From Curtanaerobium respiraculi (GTDB lineage Bacteria > Actinomycetota > Coriobacteriia > Coriobacteriales > Eggerthellaceae), in the NCBI RefSeq assembly GCF_024609215.1, contig NZ_JANIPD030000012.1, forward strand, positions 230,187 to 294,186: DNA of 64,000 nucleotides, given 5' to 3'. The position numbers and the translations under genes were made by a program. Numbering within the stretch: the stretch's first letter is position 1; every line of letters starts with the position of its first letter. Positions 32,922-41,708 of the stretch are shown here, piece by piece. Under the pieces are notes generated by a model. The model made no database searches. It was not told the DNA's origin and saw only the letters and a list, made by a program, of their open reading frames with translations.

Positions 32922-32927
32922 ATTATA
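32922..32927 (-). promoter_or_regulatory. -10 box of a leaderless transcript (YfhO paralogue 1)
   Basis: TATAAT on the minus strand lies seven bases ahead of ATG 32914. No ribosome binding site is visible. Confidence 0.65.
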
Positions 32928-32990
32928 GCAAGCGATGCGCCTGAAAGAACAGTACGCCAAGTGGTGCATGTAACGCGTGTTTCGTATGGT

Positions 32991-33023
32991 TTGACAAGGC
33001 ATTCTGCTCCGGCACGGTAGAAT
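32991..33023 (+). promoter_or_regulatory. Possible promoter of the transaminase operon
   Basis: TTGACA (32991-32996) and TAGAAT (33018-33023) flank a 21-base spacer, longer than the usual 17. The binding site GGAGGAG follows just before ATG 33057. Confidence 0.4.
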
Positions 33024-33056
33024 AGCAGGGCCTGCAACCGATTCGGAGGAGCGCAC

Positions 33057-34208
33057 ATGGGCCAACCGTCAATCTACTTCAACGTGCCGCCTTGCGTCGA
33101 TACAGCTTTCGACTACATACGGCAGGCGGTCGATTCTGGAACCATCAGCGGCGACGGCATGTTCACGGAAAAGTGCGACGCATGGATGGAAGAGCGCTTT
33201 GGCACGCAGAAGGCGATGCTCACCACAAGCGGCACCAGCGCGCTGGAGATGGCGGCATGGTTGTGCGGCATGCAGCCCGGTGACGAGGTCATCCTCCCCA
33301 GCTACACGTTCAGCTCGACCGCCAACGCGTTTGCCCTCGTAGGCGCAAAGCTCGTCTTCGTGGACGTGCGCCCCGATACGATGAATATCGACGAGAGCAA
33401 GATCGAGGCGGCCATCACCGACCGCACGCGCGCGATCTGCGTTGTCCATTATGCGGGCGTCTCCTGCGAAATGGACGACATCATGGATATCGCCGCGCGC
33501 CACAACCTGAAGGTGGTGGAGGACGCCGCCCAGGGGGTGTGCAGCACGTACAAAGGCCGCGCGCTGGGAACTATTGGCGATTTCGGTTGCTACAGCTTCC
33601 ACGAGACGAAGAACTTCAGCATGGGCGAAGGCGGCGCCATCGTCATCCGCGATCCGAAGGACAACCTGGCGGCCGAGATCCTGCGCGAGAAGGGGACGAA
33701 CCGGTCGCAGTTCTTCCGCGGGCAGGTGGATAAGTACACGTGGCAGTCGTGGGGGAGCAGCTACCTTCCCAGCGATTTGAACGCGGCTTACCTGTGGGCT
33801 CAGCTGGAGGTCGCCGATCGCATCACAGCTGACCGCATGGCAACCTGGGATGCTTACTTCGAGGCGTTCTCGCCGCTCGCTGCCGCGGGCAAGCTCGAGC
33901 TCCCCACGGTTCCCGTGCATTGCGAGCAGAACGCGCACATGTTCTACATGAAACTTTCCGATTTGGAGGCGCGCACGGCGTTCATCGCGCACTGCAAGGG
34001 CCACGGGGTCATGTGCGTGTTCCACTACGTGCCGCTCCACTCCGCGCCGGCGGGCTTGAAGTTCGGCCGGTTCGCGGGCGAGGACGAATTCACCACGAGG
34101 GAGAGCGAGCGTTTGGTGCGCCTGCCTCTGTACTACCGCATGGATCCCGCCGATCGCGCGCACGTGATCGAGACGGTGCTCGATTTCTTCGGGGGAGCAC
34201 GTGGCTGA
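33057..34208 (+). CDS. DegT/DnrJ/EryC1 sugar aminotransferase (WecE-like)
   Basis: This 383-residue PLP enzyme resembles dTDP-4-amino-4,6-dideoxygalactose transaminase (WecE/RffA). The PLP pocket is visible in TTSGTSALEMAAWL and VVEDAAQGV, and the Schiff-base Lys is in SFHETKNFSMGEGGA. The tail has the RffA-like HYVPLHSAPAGLKFG. It would aminate a nucleotide-linked 4-keto sugar using glutamate. The supply of dTDP-4-keto-6-deoxyglucose is not encoded here. GGAGGAG precedes ATG 33057. The next gene begins inside its last codons, so the operon with the glycosyltransferase and flippase is clear. Confidence 0.9.
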   Translation: MGQPSIYFNVPPCVDTAFDYIRQAVDSGTISGDGMFTEKCDAWMEERFGTQKAMLTTSGTSALEMAAWLCGMQPGDEVILPSYTFSSTANAFALVGAKLVFVDVRPDTMNIDESKIEAAITDRTRAICVVHYAGVSCEMDDIMDIAARHNLKVVEDAAQGVCSTYKGRALGTIGDFGCYSFHETKNFSMGEGGAIVIRDPKDNLAAEILREKGTNRSQFFRGQVDKYTWQSWGSSYLPSDLNAAYLWAQLEVADRITADRMATWDAYFEAFSPLAAAGKLELPTVPVHCEQNAHMFYMKLSDLEARTAFIAHCKGHGVMCVFHYVPLHSAPAGLKFGRFAGEDEFTTRESERLVRLPLYYRMDPADRAHVIETVLDFFGGARG

Positions 34209-35166
34209 ATCTCCCATGCTGATCTCCGTCGTCATCCCGTGCTATAAGTCGGCCGCGACCGTCGGCGGGGTGGTCGACGAGCTTTCCGCAGCGCTTTCCC
34301 TTCGTTCGGTCGACTATGAGATCATCCTCGTGAACGACGGCTCGCCCGACGGGGGGGCGACCATCGCCCGCCTGCGCGACATCGCGGCGGCGGACCGGCA
34401 TGTCGTGGTGGTGAACCTGGCGCGCAACTTCGGCCAGCACCGGGCGATCATGGCCGGCTTCCACCAGGTGCGCGGCGATGTCGTCGTCGTGCTCGATGAC
34501 GACGGGCAAACCCCGGGAGACCAGATATACCGCCTGGTCGACAAAATCGCCGAGGGGCACGATATCGTGTACGCGCGCTACCCGCAGAAGAAGCATTCCG
34601 CATATCGGAACCTGGGAAGCCGCTTCAACGCGTGGTGCAACCACAGATTCATGGGGATCCCCAAGGACCTGTGGGCGACCAGCTATTTCGCCTGCCGCCG
34701 CTTCGTCGTGGACCATGCCATCAAATACGAGAACCCCTACCCCTACGTCGACGGGTTGCTGTTCGAGGCGACCAGATCGTACGCTACGGTGGATATGGAG
34801 CACCGGAGTCGGGAAGCGGGGTCTTCCGGCTACAGTCTGCGCAGGCTGTTGAGCCTGTGGCTCGACGGGTTCACGGCGTTTTCCGTCAAGCCGCTGCGCG
34901 TCGCCACCATCGTCGGGTCGCTGCTCGCCCTGTGCGGGTTCATCGGCATCGTCATGCTGGTCTTGGGACGCCTCTTCGAGCGCATCACGGTGGAGGGCTG
35001 GACGTCGCTCATGGTCCTCGTGCTGTTCATCGGAGGGCTCACGATGCTCATGCTCGGCCTGGTGGGGGAGTATGTCGGCCGCATCTACCTGTCGCTGAAC
35101 AACAAGCCCCAATTCGTCGTGCGCGAGACGTTCGACCGTCGCGGGGATGCTGGCCGTGCGGAATAG
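34201..35166 (+). CDS. GT2 polyprenyl-phosphate glycosyltransferase (ArnC/CsbB-like)
   Basis: This 321-residue protein has an N-terminal GT-A domain (SVVIPCYKSAATVGGVVDEL, the nucleotide-sugar motif ILVNDGSPDGG, catalytic region VVVLDDDGQTPGDQI). Two C-terminal helices follow, near residues 240 and 275. This is the layout of ArnC, DPM1 and CsbB, which load a sugar onto undecaprenyl phosphate on the inner membrane face. GTG 34201, preceded by GGGGGAG, overlaps the transaminase stop; ATG 34216 is the alternative start. The flippase genes follow. The likely donor is the amino sugar made by the upstream transaminase. Confidence 0.9.
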   Translation: MAESPMLISVVIPCYKSAATVGGVVDELSAALSLRSVDYEIILVNDGSPDGGATIARLRDIAAADRHVVVVNLARNFGQHRAIMAGFHQVRGDVVVVLDDDGQTPGDQIYRLVDKIAEGHDIVYARYPQKKHSAYRNLGSRFNAWCNHRFMGIPKDLWATSYFACRRFVVDHAIKYENPYPYVDGLLFEATRSYATVDMEHRSREAGSSGYSLRRLLSLWLDGFTAFSVKPLRVATIVGSLLALCGFIGIVMLVLGRLFERITVEGWTSLMVLVLFIGGLTMLMLGLVGEYVGRIYLSLNNKPQFVVRETFDRRGDAGRAE

Positions 35167-35539
35167 CCGCGTCCTCACGCTGCTCGGTCTCCATGTCCTT
35201 CTGGGCATCTACGCGTTGGGCGACGTGTTCAGCAAGCTGGCGGCGGGGGCGGAATTCCCCAGCCTCGCGTTTGTGGTCCTGTATGGGCTGATTCTGGCAA
35301 CGCTGGCGGTCTACGCGCTCGGGTGGCAGCAGGTCATCAAGCGCATGCCGCTGTCGAGCGCCTACGCGAACCGGGCGATCACCATCGTATGGGGCATCTT
35401 CTGGGGAGCGCTCCTCTTCGCGGAGCCGGTGACGCCGGGGAAGATCGTCGGCGCGCTGATCATCGCCGCCGGCATCGCGCTGTACGCCCGCGCCGACGCA
35501 GAGGACGTGCGCGCGGGAGGGGCGGGTGCCGATGGATAG
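35147..35539 (+). CDS. SMR/EamA-type small membrane protein (flippase subunit 1)
   Basis: This 130-residue protein has four predicted helices. It contains HVLLGIYALGDVFSKLAAG and AYANRAITIVWGIFWGALLF, the small multidrug resistance fold, like ArnE. In Arn systems ArnE and ArnF pair to flip undecaprenyl-phosphate-linked aminoarabinose. The gene overlaps the glycosyltransferase end by 20 bases and the next gene start by eight, so the three are probably translationally coupled. The start codon is uncertain (ATG 35147 or a nearby GTG). Confidence 0.8.
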   Translation: MLAVRNSRVLTLLGLHVLLGIYALGDVFSKLAAGAEFPSLAFVVLYGLILATLAVYALGWQQVIKRMPLSSAYANRAITIVWGIFWGALLFAEPVTPGKIVGALIIAAGIALYARADAEDVRAGGAGADG

Positions 35540-35885
35540 CACCGTCCTCGCTTACGCCGCCGTGCTCTTGGTGAGCGTGTTCGTGAGCGCGGTCAGCCAG
35601 GTCATGCTCAAGAAGGCGGCGTTGCGCTCGTACGGATCGCGGTTCAAGGAATACGCGAATCTGCTGGTCATTTTCGCGTATGCCCTGTTTTTGGGATGCA
35701 CGTTCCTGACCATCATCGCCTACCAGGGCATTCCGTTGAGCTTGGGTCCCGTGCTCGAGGCGACGAGCTACGTGTACGTGACCGTCTTCGGCGTCGTGTT
35801 CTTCAAGGAGCATGTCGGCGCGAAGAAAATCGCGGCGCTCGCGCTCATCCTCGTCGGCATCGCCGTCTTCGCGTTGTTCGGCTAG
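35532..35885 (+). CDS. SMR/EamA-type small membrane protein (flippase subunit 2)
   Basis: The 117-residue four-helix partner of the preceding gene shows SVFVSAVSQVMLKKAALRS and YQGIPLSLGPVLEATSYVYV, typical of ArnF-like SMR proteins. Two adjacent, unequal SMR genes suggest a heterodimer. Its expected task is flipping the undecaprenyl-phosphate sugar made by the GT2 enzyme to the outer leaflet, where a YfhO-like transferase would use it. ATG 35532 has GGGAGGGG about 10 bases upstream. Confidence 0.85.
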   Translation: MDSTVLAYAAVLLVSVFVSAVSQVMLKKAALRSYGSRFKEYANLLVIFAYALFLGCTFLTIIAYQGIPLSLGPVLEATSYVYVTVFGVVFFKEHVGAKKIAALALILVGIAVFALFG

Positions 35886-37108
35886 CTTCCCAACCCATCC
35901 GTCGGCGCGCTGGGGCTGGCAAGGGGGCGCAGCAGCCGGCATGCGCCCCTCTCGTCGCGCGCGTACACCGCGGGCGCATGCTGTATGAAGAATCCCGGCG
36001 TGAAGCTCATCGAGTACGCGCCTGCGAAGTCGATGATCAGCGTGTCGCCGGGCAGCAGCTCGTCTCGATCCCGCAGGACGCACAGGCGATCGCTCTCCAT
36101 GCAGGTGAAACCGCACAGCGTTTGGGCTTCCAGCGTCTTGCGCGGCGCGGGGTCGCCGGGCAGCACGTGCAGCGGGTACGACGTCTTCTTCATCTCGTGG
36201 TCGATGTTCACGCGCGAGAGCTCGCAGGTGACGAACCGCCCCTTCGCCATGTCTTTGGCGTCGACCACCTTGCCCACGTAGCGTCCGGGGGTGCAGACGA
36301 CCGCACCGCCTGGCTCCACGTACAGGGCGCACCGAAGGGGGTCGACCGCATTTCGCAACTCGTGCGCGATGGTTTCCGCATAGCGCTCGTAGGCGCCGTC
36401 GTTGCGCATGCCGCCGCCGTAGAAGCCGCCGCCCATGTCGATCCAGGAGGGCTGGATCCCCTCTTCCTCCACGATGCGAGCCGCGTGCTGCGCGAGCACT
36501 CGGTAGGCGCGCTGCGAGCGGCTGAGGGTGGTCACGTGCATGTGGAGGCCGGCGATGGCCGCGCCGGCGCCGCGCAGGCGCGCGATCGCGCGGGAGAGCT
36601 CCCCGTTTTCATAGCAGAAGCCGAACCGTCCGCCGGTGGGTCCCGTGATGGTTTCACCGGGGCAGAAATGGTCCAAATCGATATTCACGCGGATGCCGAC
36701 CTGCGCCCGTCCGCGCTCCCGGGCGTACTCGCATGTCCATGCTAGCTCCCGCTCGGAGTCGAGGTTGACGATGGAGGCGTGGTCGAGCGCGTAGAAGAGC
36801 CAGTCCTTGGGCTTGATGGGGCCGTTGAACACCACTTGGTCGGCGGTGAAGCCGCAATCGAGGGCAAGGGCGAACTCGTCGGCGGAAACCACCTCCGCCA
36901 GTGCGCCCTCCTCGCGCGCGACGTCGAGGATCCAGGGGAAGGGGTTGGTCTTCACTGAATAGGCTGCTTTCGCGAGCGGCGACCATGCTTGCTCGAGCGC
37001 GGCGCCGAAATCGGCGAAGTTGGCGCGCAGCTCGGGCTCGTCGAAGACGTAGCAGGGGGTTTCGAGCGCGGCCCAGTCGGTCAGCTCGCTTGCAATGGGT
37101 TCGATCAT
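35882..37108 (-). CDS. PLP-dependent fold-III decarboxylase (LysA-like)
   Basis: This 408-residue protein belongs to the alanine-racemase-fold decarboxylases. The PLP lysine is in KAAYSVKTNPFPWILD, the phosphate site in WIDMGGGFYGGG, EPGG replaces the usual EPGR, and the catalytic Cys/Asp are in CGFTCMESDRLC. Relatives decarboxylate diaminopimelate, ornithine or carboxynorspermidine, or amino acids tethered to another molecule. The ATP-grasp ligase gene lies 28 bases upstream on the same strand, so a ligate-then-decarboxylate pathway is plausible. GGAAGGA precedes ATG 37108. The 3' end overlaps the SMR gene by four bases, convergently. Confidence 0.82.
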   Translation of the reverse strand: MIEPIASELTDWAALETPCYVFDEPELRANFADFGAALEQAWSPLAKAAYSVKTNPFPWILDVAREEGALAEVVSADEFALALDCGFTADQVVFNGPIKPKDWLFYALDHASIVNLDSERELAWTCEYARERGRAQVGIRVNIDLDHFCPGETITGPTGGRFGFCYENGELSRAIARLRGAGAAIAGLHMHVTTLSRSQRAYRVLAQHAARIVEEEGIQPSWIDMGGGFYGGGMRNDGAYERYAETIAHELRNAVDPLRCALYVEPGGAVVCTPGRYVGKVVDAKDMAKGRFVTCELSRVNIDHEMKKTSYPLHVLPGDPAPRKTLEAQTLCGFTCMESDRLCVLRDRDELLPGDTLIIDFAGAYSMSFTPGFFIQHAPAVYARDERGACRLLRPLASPSAPTDGLGS

Positions 37109-37136
37109 AGGGGTCCTTCCGGTCGTGCCGCCGCGG

Positions 37137-38414
37137 TTACCGCAGCGTCTGTGCGCAGCAGAGCTCGTTGCCGTCCTCATCGGGCAGCGTGAATTCTTCG
37201 AAAAGCGCTTCGGTCAGGTCATCTGCCTGCTTGCGGGTGCCGACATGGCAGAACAGGCGGGCTAGATAGGGCTTGGCCCCCTTGCCGTGCCCCACGCGCT
37301 CGCCGGAGCCATAGTGGAGCATGCTCGGCGGGATGACCCCGGGATGGGAGAGCAGGCGCTCGGCGGACGAGGTATCGCCTACGCACCCCCCGGCGCCGGG
37401 CTTCGCGTGGAAGTTGCAGACGAAGCTGATGCCGGAGAAGTCGTCCAAGGAGTGCGCCTCGACCTTGCGCCTCATGGCGTCGCGGTCGTAGGCAAGGTCG
37501 AGCAGCGCCTCGTCGATGGAGAAGCCCGCCCCGATCTCGGTGAGCTCGTGCTCGTAGCCCAGCACGCGCCCCGCGACCTCGCACACGACGGGCTCCTGCG
37601 TGTCCTCGTGCCAGAAGAACTGCATGGAGAGCGGCCCGTCCTGCATGCCGGTGCGCTCGGCGACCTTCTGCAGCACGTCGACCGCGGGCGCTGCGGCATC
37701 GGGGGCGTAGCGGCTGGGATAGACGATGCGCACCACATCGGGAACGCCACCTGGGACCAATTGGCATTTCTCCCGGTCCGCCAGGCTGATGGGGTGAACC
37801 TTCCCGCCTGCGACCCAGGAGATCATGTTGATCTCGGGGCGGCGGTCGTACTCCTGTGCCAGCACCACGTCGGCCTCCGACGAGACGGACGCGGTTTCCT
37901 GGAAATGGACGGCCAGCTCCCGCGCGTCCTCCACGACGAATATGCCGTAGCTCCCGTATCCGTTCACGGGTTTCATGACGCAGGGGAACCGCAATCCGCG
38001 GCAGTCCTCTTCGACGGCACCGCGGTGCACGATCCTCGATTGCGGTCGGCGCGCCCCAGCCTCGGCGAGCATGCGGTCCATCTTGCGCTTGTCCCGCAGG
38101 GCGGCCATGCCGTCGAGCGGGCAGTACGAGTAGATGCCCAGCCGGTGGGTCAGCTTGCAGGCGCTCTCGAACAGGATGTCGGAATAGCTCGAGACCACGC
38201 CGTCGATGCCGAGCTTCCGTCCGAGCTCCTCGAGCTTGCCGGTGTCGCGGATGTCGATATCGAACGATTCGTCGGCGTACGCCTTGGCGGGGCCGTCGGC
38301 GTACCCGTCGGCGACGAAGATCCGGTATCCGCGCGCCTTCGCCATCTTCACAAGGCCCACGAACTCATCCATCGACCCGAGCACTAGCAGGCGATGGCCC
38401 TCAACGGTTGCCAT
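37137..38414 (-). CDS. ATP-grasp carboxylate-amine ligase
   Basis: This 425-residue ATP-grasp protein has an N-terminal Rossmann-like domain (LLVLGSMDEFVGLVKMAKAR). The ATP-grasp core follows, with KMDRMLAEAGARRPQSR, FPCVMKPVNGYGSYGIFVVE and the metal-binding region FFWHEDTQEPVVCEVAGRVL. Such enzymes activate a carboxylate as acyl-phosphate and join it to an amine or thiol. Together with the decarboxylase it could build an amine-bearing decoration or a small peptide-like metabolite. It lies head to head with the second YfhO-like gene, in a 112-base divergent gap. Confidence 0.8.
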   Translation of the reverse strand: MATVEGHRLLVLGSMDEFVGLVKMAKARGYRIFVADGYADGPAKAYADESFDIDIRDTGKLEELGRKLGIDGVVSSYSDILFESACKLTHRLGIYSYCPLDGMAALRDKRKMDRMLAEAGARRPQSRIVHRGAVEEDCRGLRFPCVMKPVNGYGSYGIFVVEDARELAVHFQETASVSSEADVVLAQEYDRRPEINMISWVAGGKVHPISLADREKCQLVPGGVPDVVRIVYPSRYAPDAAAPAVDVLQKVAERTGMQDGPLSMQFFWHEDTQEPVVCEVAGRVLGYEHELTEIGAGFSIDEALLDLAYDRDAMRRKVEAHSLDDFSGISFVCNFHAKPGAGGCVGDTSSAERLLSHPGVIPPSMLHYGSGERVGHGKGAKPYLARLFCHVGTRKQADDLTEALFEEFTLPDEDGNELCCAQTLR

Positions 38415-38513
38415 GCGGCCTCATCCCCTCACACATTTTCGATCTGCGGATATCGCTCGATTGTATCAAACGTGCGGCTCGCATGAACCTGCTGATGGAT
38501 TCGGGATACTTGG

Positions 38514-38519
38514 TATAAT
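38514..38519 (+). promoter_or_regulatory. -10 box of a leaderless transcript (YfhO paralogue 2)
   Basis: TATAAT lies seven bases before ATG 38527; no ribosome binding site is visible. It is the same geometry as at 32,922, 27,459 and 19,310. Confidence 0.65.
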
Positions 38520-38526
38520 CGACCGC

Positions 38527-41376
38527 ATGGTTATCGATCGGATCACACTTTGGGCTGCGAAGCGCGAGCGGAATCTGCGCACGTGGGAGGCAGCCGCCCC
38601 CGGGCGCGAGCGCGTCACGTACTGGCGCGCGTTTGCCTTGGCGTTCGTCATATGCTGCTTCTTCACGCTGATCGCCTATCCGCTCAACGGCAGGTCGATC
38701 CTCTGGTCTGCCGATGGGCTGGGCGTGTACTACCCGCATTTCATCTACGAGGGCGAATGGATTCGCGGCGCGATCGTGGGCCTGCTGTCCGGCACGGGCG
38801 TGCCGCTGTGGGAATGGAACCTCGGCTACGGCGCCGATGTGCTTCTGACCATCGATGCGATCCTCGACCCCATCAACCTGCTCTCCGTTCTCGCCCCGGG
38901 CGCGGCATCCGAATGGATGTACCAGTTCGCCATCGTGCTGCGGATCTTCCTCAGCGGGTGCGCGTTCTCTCTGTACGCACTCCATCGCGGGCAGGGCAGG
39001 TTCGCCACGCTGTGCGGTGCGCTTTTGTACTGCCTCTGCATCACCACCATCTTCATCTGCATCTGGCCCGGTTTCGGGGTTGCCACCATACTGTTCCCCC
39101 TCCTGCTGCTGGGAGTCGAGAATATGCTCGAGGGCGGGCGCCCCTACCTGTTCATCGGGATCGGCTTCCTGTTCTTCACGGCATCGTACTACTTCAGCTA
39201 CATGGCGTGCATTCTGCTGGTCGCGTACTGCACGGTCCGCGTGTTCCAGACGCAGGGCACGGTGACGGTCGCATCGTTCGCGGGCTGGGTGGTGAAGTTC
39301 GCCGGCTGCCTTGCGCTCGCCATCGCCTTGGCGGCGTGGATCCTCGTTCCCGAGATCCAACAGCTCATGAGCATGGATCGCGTCACCTCGGGCAGCACGG
39401 AGGTCCCTCTCTTCTACTCCCTGCTGTATTACACTGATCTCTTCCCCGGTTTCCTCTCGCACACGGGGGCGGGTAGCGATTGCTACATCGGCTACGGCGC
39501 CATCGCGCTGTTCGCCTGCCTGCTGATGTTCAGCCAGAAGCGCCGGCACACCGCTTTGAAAGCCGCTTTCATCGCCATGACCGCGGTGCTGCTGGTCCCG
39601 GCGGCGGGAAGCATCATGAACGGGTTCAACTACGCGACCAACCGTTGGATCTGGGCCTACGCCTTCCTTCTTGCGTTCATCGTCACCGTCGAGGTTCCGA
39701 CGCTGCTCTCGCTCGGCAAGCGCGAGATGAAGTTCCTGCTGTCGGGCACACTCGTGTACGCGCTCGCCATCGTCGCCATGCCCTCGTCGCGCACGGAGGC
39801 CGCGATGGCGGCGCTGTTCGTGTGCGCGATCACGTGCAGCGTGCTGTTCTTCCAGGGCATCGGCCGGCATGCGCGCCGCCTGGGTCTGGCTGCCTGCCTG
39901 GCGCTGTCGCTCGCGGTGAACGGGTTCTACTTCATCGATGCGGGGGAAGGCGGCTGGGCGTACCATGCGCTCCCCGTGGGCACGATGTATTCCAAGCTGA
40001 CCCACGATTCCCCGAATTCCCTGGTCAAGCAAGTGCAAGACGACGGCTATTGGCGCTATGACGCCTCACCGGTAAGCACCAACAACCTGGGGACCGGCTT
40101 CCTGCGCACCTACAACGACAGCCTGGTCCAAGGTGTGGCGGGCATCGACTTCTACTACAGCATCTACAACGGCAATATCGACCGGTTCCACACTGAGATG
40201 GCAATCGCGGAGGACAACATCAACTTCATGTACCGCTCGCTGGGTGCACGCACCATCCTCGAGGAGGTGTGCGGCGTGAAGTACTACCTGTATCCCCTGG
40301 ACGGCGTGGAAACGACCCCGTATAACTACGGGGCGGACAATACCGTGGTGACGGGGGAGGCGAGCATGGCGGCTTGCGCTGTGGTGCGAAGCGCGAACCC
40401 TCTGCCCATCGGGTATACGTACGGAACGGTCATCCCGCGCAGCGCCTACCTTGCGATGACGCCCGCGCAAAGGCAGCAGGCGCTCCTGCTCGGCGCGGTG
40501 GTCGACGATGACGACGTCGCGGGGACGGGCCTCGCGCAGGCTCCGACGGCGGATCAGGCGGGCATCGCCGAGCAGACGGTCCCCTATACCGTTGCAGGCG
40601 CATCCGGTTTGACGATCGAGGACGGCACCATCCGCGTCACCTCCCCCAACGCGTCGCTCACGCTCCAGCTCGACGGGGCCGCCGCGAATGCGGAGACGTA
40701 CCTGTACTTCGACAATCTGTCGTTCAAGGGCATGGCGCCCTCGCAGTCCGTCGCCCCCGACGTGTACGAGCGCTTCCCATGGTACCGCAAGGCGCACCTG
40801 CTCGTGCAGGACCTGAACTACCGTGCTCCGAACGACTATTCCGTGAACGCGCAGGCGGACAAGGGCGCCGAATGCCGCCATATCGTGAACAGCATACCCT
40901 CGTGGCACATGTACGGCGGGAAGAGCACGTGGCTGCTGAACCTGGGATATTCGCAGGAAGCGCAGTCGACGGTCACCATCAGCTTCCCCTCGACCGGCGA
41001 ATACAGCTACAGCGGCTTGCAGATCATCTGCCAGCCGATGGACAATGTGAACGCCGCTATCGATAAGCTCGGAGCCGAAACCATGCAGGGCATCCGGCGC
41101 GGTGCGAACACGCTTTCCGGCAGCATCGACATTTCCCAGCGCAAGATGCTCTACCTGTCCGTGCCCTATTCCAAAGGGTGGACTGCCTACGTCGACGGGC
41201 AGAAGGCTGATATCCAGAAGGTGAACACCGCATTCATGGGAATCATGCTGGATGAGGGCCACCATGATGTCGAGCTGGTCTACGAAACCCCCGGTCTGCG
41301 CATGGGTGCGCTCGTTTCCCTCGGGGCGCTGGTAGTGCTTGCGGGGCTCGTTGTGGTGCTGCGTAAGCGCAAGTAG
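38527..41376 (+). CDS. YfhO-family membrane glycosyltransferase (paralogue 2)
   Basis: This 949-residue paralogue of the protein at 30,032 is collinear throughout. It has SILWSADGLGVYYPHFIYEG in the first loop, WEWNLGYGADVLLTIDAILD, and the same large extracellular domain with PLPIGYTYG and AERQQALLLG-like segments. The shared ending is RKMLYLSVPYSKGW. About 12 membrane helices and a C-terminal anchor helix are predicted. It would transfer a lipid-linked sugar to an outer-surface polymer. Two copies in one block suggest two acceptors or donors. The longer frame upstream of ATG 38527 runs into the divergent promoter region and is rejected. Confidence 0.85.
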   Translation: MVIDRITLWAAKRERNLRTWEAAAPGRERVTYWRAFALAFVICCFFTLIAYPLNGRSILWSADGLGVYYPHFIYEGEWIRGAIVGLLSGTGVPLWEWNLGYGADVLLTIDAILDPINLLSVLAPGAASEWMYQFAIVLRIFLSGCAFSLYALHRGQGRFATLCGALLYCLCITTIFICIWPGFGVATILFPLLLLGVENMLEGGRPYLFIGIGFLFFTASYYFSYMACILLVAYCTVRVFQTQGTVTVASFAGWVVKFAGCLALAIALAAWILVPEIQQLMSMDRVTSGSTEVPLFYSLLYYTDLFPGFLSHTGAGSDCYIGYGAIALFACLLMFSQKRRHTALKAAFIAMTAVLLVPAAGSIMNGFNYATNRWIWAYAFLLAFIVTVEVPTLLSLGKREMKFLLSGTLVYALAIVAMPSSRTEAAMAALFVCAITCSVLFFQGIGRHARRLGLAACLALSLAVNGFYFIDAGEGGWAYHALPVGTMYSKLTHDSPNSLVKQVQDDGYWRYDASPVSTNNLGTGFLRTYNDSLVQGVAGIDFYYSIYNGNIDRFHTEMAIAEDNINFMYRSLGARTILEEVCGVKYYLYPLDGVETTPYNYGADNTVVTGEASMAACAVVRSANPLPIGYTYGTVIPRSAYLAMTPAQRQQALLLGAVVDDDDVAGTGLAQAPTADQAGIAEQTVPYTVAGASGLTIEDGTIRVTSPNASLTLQLDGAAANAETYLYFDNLSFKGMAPSQSVAPDVYERFPWYRKAHLLVQDLNYRAPNDYSVNAQADKGAECRHIVNSIPSWHMYGGKSTWLLNLGYSQEAQSTVTISFPSTGEYSYSGLQIICQPMDNVNAAIDKLGAETMQGIRRGANTLSGSIDISQRKMLYLSVPYSKGWTAYVDGQKADIQKVNTAFMGIMLDEGHHDVELVYETPGLRMGALVSLGALVVLAGLVVVLRKRK

Positions 41377-41436
41377 CGTGTCGTAGCGCTATGCTTGCAT
41401 GCGTGTCCGTGCGTCGTGCCGGCATCCGCGTGTCCG

Positions 41437-41522
41437 TGTCAGGCAACCCGTGTCAGGCAACCGTATTGTTTGTCACGTTCATGTGACAAACAATACGGTT
41501 GCCTGACACGGGTTGCCTGACA
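41437..41522. repeat. Perfect palindrome, 40-bp arms
   Basis: The 40 bases 41437-41476 are the exact reverse complement of 41483-41522, with loop GTTCAT. Each arm holds two copies of TGTCAGGCAACC or its complement GGTTGCCTGACA. A further GGTTGCCTGACA follows at about 41524-41535, giving five in all. It lies between the second YfhO gene and fhaA. No T run follows. A hairpin of this length would be very stable in RNA. Confidence 0.92.
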
Positions 41523-41708
41523 GGGTTGCCTGACACGCGGTTGGCGGCACGCGGTCATGAGGTTGGCTGTGAACCAAATTCCCTCCGCCTTCCGCCGGCA
41601 ATCTTCGCCCCTGCGCATTCTTTGGAGGCGCGTGCGTGTGCCCGGGTTCTGTGGCACAATCCATAGGTTAGAACACACATGACCTATCGCGGATGCAAAG
41701 GAGCATAC

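Noticed and set aside
38206-38526. N-terminal extension of the second YfhO-like protein
   Set aside because: The extra codons overlap the divergent ATP-grasp gene and its promoter. The paralogue and the TATAAT position support ATG 38527.
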